From Candidatus Bathyarchaeota archaeon (lineage in GTDB: Archaea > Thermoproteota > Bathyarchaeia > 40CM-2-53-6 > FEN-987): a DNA stretch of 5,157 bases. A program made the translations under genes and the position numbers. Shown here in pieces: positions 1-4,782 of this stretch (positions are counted from its first letter, which is position 1; each line of letters opens with the position of its first letter). The notes beneath the pieces were generated by a model that made no database searches, had not been told where the DNA came from, and was given only the letters and a program-made list of their open reading frames with translations. The stretch covers positions 1-5,157 of the forward strand of contig JALHTB010000116.1 of the NCBI GenBank assembly GCA_022865625.1, given 5' to 3'.

Positions 1-258
1 CCGTTTTCTTGACGCCCTTCGCGCTTGCCCGCGTTCGATCTCTCTCCAGGCTCTTTCTACTTCTCGGAAAACTCGCAGATCCGCTTGGAGGGACTTGTTG
101 TCAATCTTCTTGAGAACGACGACATTACCCTTTCGCGGGGTCAAGACCGCGAAGACACTGCCTGCTTCTATGCCCAGTTTCTGCCTCACGCGAGATGGAA
201 TCACAACCTGCCCCTTGGAGCTAATACGGGTCAGCTCAGGCACGTCTTGAGATCTCAT
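1..258 (-). CDS. SpoVT/AbrB-type DNA-binding regulator or antitoxin (3' end outside window)
   Basis: The reverse strand reads 86 codons from the ATG at 258-256 to the window edge without a stop. Residues 9-52 form a typical swapped-hairpin AbrB/MazE/SpoVT domain: a short strand, the signature SSKGQVVIPSRVRQKLGI (13-30), then a second strand pair ending VVVLKKI (46-52). The remaining residues (56-86) are a charged, Arg-rich probable helix, the usual place where antitoxins of this fold contact a partner. Family members dimerise and bind palindromic DNA, either as transition-state regulators or as antitoxins of PIN (VapC) or MazF toxins. A toxin gene would lie downstream, beyond the left edge, so the antitoxin role is an inference. 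The start is supported by the domain beginning a few residues later and by a TATA element at leaderless distance. Archaeal members are usually 80-100 residues, so little is probably missing. Confidence 0.9.
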   Translation of the reverse strand, partial: MRSQDVPELTRISSKGQVVIPSRVRQKLGIEAGSVFAVLTPRKGNVVVLKKIDNKSLQADLRVFREVERAWREIERGQARRASRKR

Positions 259-263
259 GAAGC

Positions 264-278
264 GTAAGAATATCTTAC
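264..278. promoter_or_regulatory. Perfect 15-bp palindrome, probable autoregulatory operator of the AbrB-type gene
   Basis: The arms GTAAGA (264-269) and TCTTAC (273-278) are exact reverse complements around a 3-base centre (ATA). The site lies 6-20 bases upstream of the AbrB-type start codon, between it and the TATA-like element at 284-289, so a bound protein would block initiation. AbrB/MazE-fold proteins commonly repress their own promoter through such dyads. Binding by this protein is an inference from position and symmetry. Confidence 0.55.
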
Positions 279-283
279 CAACG

Positions 284-289
284 TTTAAG
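284..289 (-). promoter_or_regulatory. TATA-like element of the AbrB-type gene
   Basis: On the minus strand the hexamer reads CTTAAA, 26-31 bases upstream of the ATG at 258. No Shine-Dalgarno sequence lies in front of that ATG. This spacing fits an archaeal leaderless promoter in which transcription begins at or next to the start codon. Confidence 0.5.
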
Positions 290-429
290 CATAGCGACGA
301 CGTCAACTCGGCTGACCTGCGGCGTGCAGAGGAACAACCCGATCGCGGGTTCTGAGGAAAGGCATCTCGCTCTGAGTCTTGGAGCTAGCATGCGACGCAG
401 GGCGTACACCGGTAGGGACCGGACCAGTC

Positions 430-442
430 CTATCTCAGATAG
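430..442. promoter_or_regulatory. Perfect 13-bp inverted repeat in the divergent intergenic region
   Basis: CTATCT (430-435) and AGATAG (437-442) are exact reverse complements around a single central C. It is in the non-coding stretch between the AbrB-type gene and the TspO-like gene, about 49-54 bases upstream of the TspO-like TATA element. Its sequence differs from the palindrome at 264-278, so a different protein would be expected to bind. It may also be a chance dyad. Confidence 0.3.
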
Positions 443-490
443 ATCCGAGAGCGGTAAGTCGGAGGCCATGGGGTTAGTTTATTCTAGTCC

Positions 491-496
491 TTATTA
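491..496 (+). promoter_or_regulatory. TATA-like element of the TspO-like gene
   Basis: TTATTA lies 26-31 bases before the ATG at 522, the same geometry as in front of the AbrB-type gene. No convincing ribosome binding site precedes the ATG, so a leaderless transcript is likely. A second AT-rich hexamer, TTTATT at 478-483, could serve instead and would give a short leader containing GTGAG (511-515). Confidence 0.4.
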
Positions 497-521
497 GCCA
501 CTCAAGTCTCGTGAGTTCCTC

Positions 522-1334
522 ATGTCGCCCAAGGTCAACCCTGTGGTCTACCAGACTGCTAATGTGGTCGCAGTCGTTGGCGCGCTCGTTGTGAACATGC
601 TGGTCAACGCTCTTCCACTGAACAATGTAACTACCGTAAAGGTATCCGACTACTACCCGAATCTGTTCACACCACCTGGGTACGTCTTCTCCATCTGGGG
701 CGTCATCTATGCCCTGGCAATTGTGTTCATGATCTATCAGGCAAAACCGAGCCAACGCTCAGAAGCCTACCTGAACCAGATCGGCTTCCTGTACCTAGTC
801 GGCGCCGTCGCCAACATGTGTTGGCTTTTCATCTTCCACTACTCATACGGGGTTCCGGCACTCTTCGTTGTTTCCCTCGCCCCGATGGCTGTGCTTCTTC
901 TGACTCTGCTCTTGATCTACCAACGCCTAGGCATCGGCAAGAGTGAGGTGCCTCGAAACCAAAAGCTGGCCGTGCACCTATCAATCAGCGTCTATCTGGG
1001 ATGGATCTCACTTGCCATCATTGCCAATCTTGCATCCGCCTTGAATGTGTTAGTCCCCGGCATTCCAGAGCCGACACAGGCACTGTGGACAGCCCTCGTG
1101 ATACTCGTCGCGCTCGTGATCACTGTCCTCATGATATTGACTCGTAGAGACTTCGCGTTTGGACTAGTCGTCATCTGGGCTTCTATCGGCATAGCAATCA
1201 ACCGAACCGCAATCCCTATCATCTTCGCAACTTCGGTCGTGACGGCCGTCATCGTGGTGATTCTGATCCTACTGACGCCGTTCTTGAAGAGGACAAGCAT
1301 TGTGGGCTTCTACGCTGCACGCAACAATCGGTAA
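522..1334 (+). CDS. Large TspO/MBR-like (tryptophan-rich sensory protein family) membrane protein
   Basis: This 270-residue protein is almost entirely hydrophobic, with about eight probable membrane helices (near residues 13-33, 54-73, 88-107, 112-133, 151-174, 190-207, 211-227 and 230-252). The family signature is clear: a Pro-rich loop leading into FTPPGYVFSIWGVIY (49-63), followed by NMCWLF (98-103) and YLGWISLAIIAN (158-169). TspO proteins bind porphyrins and other hydrophobic ligands in the membrane and act as stress-linked sensors or transporters; the ligand here cannot be read from sequence. Classic TspO has about 160 residues and five helices, so this is the longer bacterial/archaeal variant with extra C-terminal helices. 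The ATG at 522 is chosen because the conserved N-terminal segment VVNMLVNALPLNN starts soon after it. The downstream neighbour is convergent, with a 26-base gap and no obvious terminator. Confidence 0.82.
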   Translation: MSPKVNPVVYQTANVVAVVGALVVNMLVNALPLNNVTTVKVSDYYPNLFTPPGYVFSIWGVIYALAIVFMIYQAKPSQRSEAYLNQIGFLYLVGAVANMCWLFIFHYSYGVPALFVVSLAPMAVLLLTLLLIYQRLGIGKSEVPRNQKLAVHLSISVYLGWISLAIIANLASALNVLVPGIPEPTQALWTALVILVALVITVLMILTRRDFAFGLVVIWASIGIAINRTAIPIIFATSVVTAVIVVILILLTPFLKRTSIVGFYAARNNR

Positions 1335-1360
1335 GCCGCCGCTCCAAGAGCCCACTAGCC

Positions 1361-2017
1361 CTAGTAGACCAGCGGTACCAGCCGTTTCGTTTTTCTCATG
1401 TAGTTTCGATACTCCTTACCGAACTCCGTCAACAGCATCTCCTCTTCGTGATGGATGCGCCAAATGAGAATTGGCACAAATAGAATCGAGAGCACTATCG
1501 CGATGAGGCTACTCATGGACAAGGCCATGCCTGAGAGGCAAAGGATAGCACCAGAGTAACCCGGGTGCCGAACAACGCCGTAGGGTCCACTCGTTATCAG
1601 CCGATGACCCGGTTGTACGCCGAGGCGCGATGTGTATAGACCGTGCAGTGCCCGCATGGCCACCGCCTGTAATATGTCGCCTATGGCAAAGAGAGCCAAC
1701 CCGATCCAAGCCACTGGTCCGTCTCGTGGAATTGGTCCAGAGAAGTTCGCGTATTCCCAGGGTGCCATGACAATGATGCCAAGCATGATCGGTCCGCCGA
1801 GGGCTGTAAAGATTCGCTGGCTCCTGTCATAGGAGGAGGCAACTCCTCGTTGCCGTCCCAACGCTGTCACGAGCCCCCACATGGCCCATAGAACGACGTA
1901 TAGCGCTCCGACTGGCCGGCTGATGAAGGCGGCCCCACCCCCCAGGGCAATGATGATCGCAGAGAAGGCGATTATCGAGAATAACCAGACGAGCAATTTC
2001 AGGACAACCGTCTTCAA
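1361..2017 (-). CDS. Isoprenylcysteine carboxyl methyltransferase (ICMT)-like integral membrane methyltransferase
   Basis: This 218-residue protein has hydrophobic helices near residues 8-31, 36-53, 72-90, 102-121, 157-174 and 172-188. The C-terminal third has the ICMT/PEMT-family S-adenosylmethionine-binding signature: SGPYGVVRHPGYSGAIL (143-159, with RHPGY at 150-154), then RIHHEEEMLLTEFGKEYRNYM (split here as RIHHEEEM, 187-194, and FGKEYRNYM, 199-207) and a terminal RLVPLVY. Prokaryotic members methylate unknown small or lipid substrates; protein prenylcysteine methylation should not be assumed. No ATG fits: an in-frame TGA lies at 2044-2042, and the most upstream plausible start is TTG at 2017-2015, with GAGG only three bases before it. 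A slightly later start, such as the TTG at codon 8, is possible. The upstream neighbour is divergent. No good TATA element was found. Confidence 0.82.
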   Translation of the reverse strand: MKTVVLKLLVWLFSIIAFSAIIIALGGGAAFISRPVGALYVVLWAMWGLVTALGRQRGVASSYDRSQRIFTALGGPIMLGIIVMAPWEYANFSGPIPRDGPVAWIGLALFAIGDILQAVAMRALHGLYTSRLGVQPGHRLITSGPYGVVRHPGYSGAILCLSGMALSMSSLIAIVLSILFVPILIWRIHHEEEMLLTEFGKEYRNYMRKTKRLVPLVY

Positions 2018-2106
2018 GTTCCTCAGCCCAACCGCGCAACATCATCTGTTTCTCATAGGGTTGACTGGAATCCGTCTGATACTGACGAGTTCAGAAACAC
2101 AGAAGT

Positions 2107-2112
2107 GGAGGT
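2107..2112 (+). promoter_or_regulatory. Shine-Dalgarno sequence of the AlkZ-related gene
   Basis: GGAGGT, a strong match to the anti-Shine-Dalgarno, lies three bases before the ATG at 2116 and fixes that start. The 98-base divergent gap upstream (2018-2115) has no clear TATA box. It does contain an imperfect dyad at 2073-2087, with CGTC and GACG as outer arms. Confidence 0.65.
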
Positions 2113-2115
2113 AGA

Positions 2116-2622
2116 ATGTGGAGCAAACGTGAGGGGCAGGCTGCGGTTCACTCAGTAGAAGACCTAGTGTCTCTTGTCAATCGGGTTGACGTATGCTACT
2201 TGTTCAAGAAAGGCGAGCATCCACGCGTTTGCGACATGGTCAAGGAGAGTGACAGTACAGTTCGCCGCGGTTTGGTCTTGGGTTGGTCAGAAGAAGCCCA
2301 CCTGAAGAAGAAACTCTTCCTCTCCGTCGATGAGAAAGGTAGCCTCCTGCTACTATCAAGCAAGAAAGTCAGAGAACTGCCTGAGGATTGGTCCCAAAAG
2401 GGTTTGTCACGAGATGAAAAGACGTTGCTCGAGGTTTTGGATCATCCGATGTCAACCCCTGAACTGCGTGAGGCTGCTCACCTTCCCAAACAGAGGTTCG
2501 AGAACGCCCTGATTGGTTTACGCGCGAAGATGAGGCTGGCACTAGTCGGCGTCAGAAAAGAGTCAAAGACCAAACACATCAACGTCTTTGACAAGATCGG
2601 AAAGTGGGATTCTACAGCGTAA
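2116..2622 (+). CDS. AlkZ-related winged-helix-like protein
   Basis: This is a 168-residue soluble protein. The N-terminal half contains SVEDLVSLVNRVDVCYLFKKG (split as SVEDLVSLVNRV, 13-24, and DVCYLF, 25-30), resembling the 'CYLFP' segment of small proteins annotated as AlkZ-related. The C-terminal half (97-164) fits a winged helix: LSRDEKTLLEVLDHPMST (97-114), ELREAAHLPKQRFENALIGL (116-135) as helix-turn-recognition helix, a wing around 141-154, and a closing KW (163-164). AlkZ/YcaQ enzymes are winged-helix DNA glycosylases that unhook crosslinks, but they are more than twice this length, and their catalytic QxQ/QxD motif is not visible here. Glycosylase activity should therefore not be inferred; DNA binding is plausible. 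The assignment rests on recalled family resemblance. Neighbours on both sides face the opposite direction, so it is probably monocistronic. Confidence 0.55.
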   Translation: MWSKREGQAAVHSVEDLVSLVNRVDVCYLFKKGEHPRVCDMVKESDSTVRRGLVLGWSEEAHLKKKLFLSVDEKGSLLLLSSKKVRELPEDWSQKGLSRDEKTLLEVLDHPMSTPELREAAHLPKQRFENALIGLRAKMRLALVGVRKESKTKHINVFDKIGKWDSTA

Positions 2623-2652
2623 CCTCCGACCTATCAGGGCACGCTCTGCGAC

Positions 2653-2671
2653 GTGAATATTATTCGTTCAC
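2653..2671. terminator. Weak hairpin in the convergent gap after the AlkZ-related gene and asnA
   Basis: GTGAA (2653-2657) and TTCAC (2667-2671) can pair around a nine-base AT-rich loop. The site lies in the 45-base gap between the convergent AlkZ-related gene and asnA and overlaps the asnA stop codon. There is no T-run on either strand after it, so a terminator role is tentative. Confidence 0.2.
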
Positions 2672-3798
2672 TCCAGGACGTGGATGTTCTTCTTGGCGCT
2701 GATCTCCTTGAGGATCTTGGGCCATACGGTAACGCTGACTTCACCCAGGTGTGCCTTCCTGAGCAACAGCATGTACGTACGTGATTGACCGATGCCACCC
2801 CCGATGCTGAGCGGAAGTTCGTTGCTGATGATCCCCCGATGATAGGGCAACTTTAGGAAATCAAGCTGACCGGTGATTTCCAGCTGTTTCTTGAGCGTTT
2901 CAGCGTTGACACGGATGCCCATGGATGTCAGCTCGTGACGACGTTTCGTGACTGGGTTCCAGACCAAGATGTCGCCGTTGAGACCATGCATCGGTCGCCC
3001 GTCTTCGGATTTGGTTTCGGTTACCCAGTCGTCATAGTCGGCCGCTCGCATCTCATGAGGATAGCCGTCCTTGAGCACCCAGCCAACACCGATGATGAAT
3101 ACGGCAGGGTATTTCTGCAGGATCGCATTTTCGCGTTGTTTCCGTGGCAAATCAGGGAACATGTCCAGAATCTCTTCAGCATGCAGGAACTTGAGCTCGT
3201 CGGGCAAGTTCGGATACTTGCCTGTCTTCAGTTGTGGGAAGAGCTTCTGAACGTGAATTTCGGCGCCTTTGAGAACTTTCCAGATCTTCCTGACAGTGTC
3301 CTTCAGGAAATTCAGATTGCGCTGGTCCGCCGTGATCACTTTCTCCCAGTCCCATTGATCGACGTAGGCGCTGTGGTCGTGGTCAAGGAAGTAGTCCTTG
3401 CGCACTGCATGCATGTCAGTGCAAATGCCCTCGCCCACTTTCATTCCGAACTGCTTCAGCGCGACTCGCTTCCATTTTGTCGCGGCCTGCACAACCTGTG
3501 CATCAATTGGATGCTTGTTGTAGTCGTTGGAGATGTGGAACTGAACGGGTGTACGAGAGCCATCGCGGTCGAGCATGTCGTTCACGCCGCTCTCAACGTC
3601 CACAATCAGGGGAACCTGAACCATCATCAGATTGAGTTCCTTGCACAGGTTCTCTTCGATGTAGTTCTTCGCCGCGAAGATGGCCTTCTGCGTGTCCTTG
3701 CGGTCAAGCAGCGAGCCATACTCTCGGGGGAGTATCTTTTCCAACTCTTCATAATTTCCGATTCCGGGACCTGCCAGGTCTGCCTTCTTATCCGCCAT
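2668..3798 (-). CDS. asnA: Aspartate-ammonia ligase (asparagine synthetase A)
   Basis: This 376-residue cytosolic enzyme converts L-aspartate, ammonia and ATP to asparagine, AMP and pyrophosphate, using a class II aminoacyl-tRNA-synthetase fold. Compared from memory with E. coli AsnA (330 residues), conserved blocks include VQVPLIVD (60-67), GVND (71-74), KWKR (108-111), GEGICTDMHAVR (122-133), YVDQWDWEKVI (145-155), RAADYDDW (251-258), HGLNGDILVWNPV (271-283), SMGIRV (292-297) and IGGGIGQSR (332-340). Active-site equivalents Asp74, Lys110, Arg133, Gln148, Asp150, Arg251 and Arg340 are present. Oddities: the usual HSLAKWKR reads QAATKWKR (104-111), the usual GGKL reads GWVL (239-242), and about 20 extra residues precede the usual N-terminus. 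The ATG at 3798 is preferred over the in-frame TTG at 3819, because a good Shine-Dalgarno sequence lies just before it and inside the longer form. The 112-base gap to the upstream gene allows its own promoter or a shared transcript. Confidence 0.95.
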   Translation of the reverse strand: MADKKADLAGPGIGNYEELEKILPREYGSLLDRKDTQKAIFAAKNYIEENLCKELNLMMVQVPLIVDVESGVNDMLDRDGSRTPVQFHISNDYNKHPIDAQVVQAATKWKRVALKQFGMKVGEGICTDMHAVRKDYFLDHDHSAYVDQWDWEKVITADQRNLNFLKDTVRKIWKVLKGAEIHVQKLFPQLKTGKYPNLPDELKFLHAEEILDMFPDLPRKQRENAILQKYPAVFIIGVGWVLKDGYPHEMRAADYDDWVTETKSEDGRPMHGLNGDILVWNPVTKRRHELTSMGIRVNAETLKKQLEITGQLDFLKLPYHRGIISNELPLSIGGGIGQSRTYMLLLRKAHLGEVSVTVWPKILKEISAKKNIHVLE

Positions 3799-3802
3799 CA
3801 CG

Positions 3803-3810
3803 ATCTCCTT
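3803..3810 (-). promoter_or_regulatory. Shine-Dalgarno sequence fixing the asnA start
   Basis: On the minus strand AAGGAGAT lies four bases before the ATG at 3798. It falls inside the longer reading frame that begins with TTG at 3819, which argues against that longer form. Possible TATA elements further upstream (minus-strand CTATTT near 3870-3876, or AATATCA near 3838-3845) are weak. Confidence 0.75.
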
Positions 3811-3910
3811 CCCAAACAACGCATCCGTTATTCAGTTGATATTGGGTCTCTCGGCCCGCGTTCGGACCAAATAGCCCCGTAATCTGACGGCTCTGAATCG
3901 CAGTTAAAAC

Positions 3911-4618
3911 TTATCCCAACCGACTGTGATCGGTCGCTCCGTCTTGAATGTACTCCCTGGCCAAGTCTGTATCGTATGGGGCCTTCCTCGAAGGGCAGTT
4001 CTTCCTTTCACAGAGCTGACAGCTGGTGAATGTGACATCTGTTGGGAAGATGATGCCGGAAATCGATTTCCTAGGAACCATCAGTAGACTGTCGGTCAGT
4101 GTGACACCTATCTTGCCCCTGACCTCTCCCAGGATCGAGAATAGCTGTCTCTGCTCGGCGATGGGCCAGTCTAACTGCCCAGGACCCATATTCGAGAGCG
4201 TACCAAGTCCGAATCGCCCCGAAAGATGGTTCTCAAGGTACTCTAAGGATGATCCCAGTGCGAGATCTCCAAGGGTTTCGAGGAGGAGCCCTTTCGCGAT
4301 TCCTTCAGACGAATGGGCCTCCTTCTCTAGAGCCTCCCCTATGGTTATGATGTAAGGGAAGACTCTCTCCACTTCCTCCAGGTTCTTTGACAGTATTCGG
4401 CTGGTGAACCCCACATCTTCTACTTGCACCCTGTCCGGTCTGTGTCTGCTCACGTATGCGTGGCCGAAGAGAGCCTTGGGACGAATGAGGGACATGGCCG
4501 TTCTGAAGACTTCACTTGCACCGAGCTTGTCCGCTCTCTCCTTGCCTATCCTTAGTTTCCCCAGAGCCTCCTCCAGGCTCAGTTCTAACGGGAAACCCTC
4601 TAGCACTTCGGCATTCAT
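3911..4618 (-). CDS. Standalone B12-dependent methionine synthase activation-domain protein with cysteine cluster
   Basis: This 235-residue protein resembles the reductive activation domain at the C-terminus of cobalamin-dependent MetH. Matching segments are LLLETLGDLALGSSLEYLE (111-129), a GPGQLDWPIAEQ loop (145-156) in place of the MetH RxxPGY loop, and KIGVTLTDSLLMVPRKSISG (169-188), which parallels IGMKLTES...SVSG in MetH. After it comes a CxxCxxxxC cluster (Cys200, Cys203, Cys208), seen in standalone versions and possibly binding a metal or iron-sulfur centre. Such proteins are thought to help return oxidised cob(II)alamin of corrinoid proteins to the active state, using S-adenosylmethionine or a reductant. 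No corrinoid protein or methyltransferase is encoded nearby, so the partner is unknown. The ATG at 4618 fits a TATA-like element at leaderless distance and lacks a good Shine-Dalgarno. The divergent neighbour upstream is the ChrB-domain gene. Confidence 0.8.
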   Translation of the reverse strand: MNAEVLEGFPLELSLEEALGKLRIGKERADKLGASEVFRTAMSLIRPKALFGHAYVSRHRPDRVQVEDVGFTSRILSKNLEEVERVFPYIITIGEALEKEAHSSEGIAKGLLLETLGDLALGSSLEYLENHLSGRFGLGTLSNMGPGQLDWPIAEQRQLFSILGEVRGKIGVTLTDSLLMVPRKSISGIIFPTDVTFTSCQLCERKNCPSRKAPYDTDLAREYIQDGATDHSRLG

Positions 4619-4640
4619 TTCACGTGAACCCCGCTTCTGC

Positions 4641-4646
4641 TATATG
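4641..4646 (-). promoter_or_regulatory. TATA-like element of the B12-activation-domain gene
   Basis: The minus-strand hexamer CATATA lies 23-28 bases upstream of the ATG at 4618. With no convincing ribosome binding site before that ATG, the arrangement suggests a leaderless archaeal transcript. Confidence 0.45.
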
Positions 4647-4735
4647 ATCGCGGACGAGCACGCCCCGCTCTTCCATCACACAGTCGTCGATTGACTACGT
4701 CTACTGTTCGCGAATGAAGTCAACGAATCACACTC

Positions 4736-4742
4736 GATAAAT
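4736..4742 (+). promoter_or_regulatory. Possible TATA-like element of the ChrB-domain gene
   Basis: GATAAAT lies about 41-47 bases before the preferred ATG at 4783. Transcription about 25 bases downstream would give a leader of under 20 bases. It overlaps the alternative in-frame ATG at 4741, which would be excluded from such a transcript. The match is weak, and the remaining divergent gap (4619-4735) shows no other strong element for this direction. Confidence 0.25.
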
Positions 4743-4782
4743 GCTTCGATCAGCAATCGGTGAGGTTTGGAAATGTTGGACA

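Noticed and set aside
25..267. 80-codon plus-strand open frame at the left edge
   Set aside because: It is the antisense shadow of the AbrB-type gene, whose minus-strand translation is a clear family match.
275..469. 64-codon open frame on the minus strand upstream of the AbrB-type gene
   Set aside because: No recognisable domain and no ribosome binding site. The frame covers the AbrB TATA element and palindrome and the second palindrome, so this DNA is better explained as a regulatory region.
522..2017. TspO-like and ICMT-like genes as a functional pair
   Set aside because: They are convergent and would not share a transcript. Both are membrane proteins, but nothing in the sequence links their substrates.
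2935..3882. 315-codon plus-strand open frame opposite asnA
   Set aside because: It lies antisense to asnA, whose minus-strand product matches a well-known enzyme across its full length. The plus-strand translation resembles no family I recognise.
3902..3913. Short T-run after the B12-activation gene as a terminator
   Set aside because: Only four consecutive Ts on the minus strand follow the stop codon, without a hairpin; this is too weak to call.
4741..4782. Upstream in-frame ATG (4741) as start of the ChrB-domain protein
   Set aside because: The 14 added residues do not resemble the family N-terminus, and the ATG overlaps the only plausible TATA-like element. It is not excluded.
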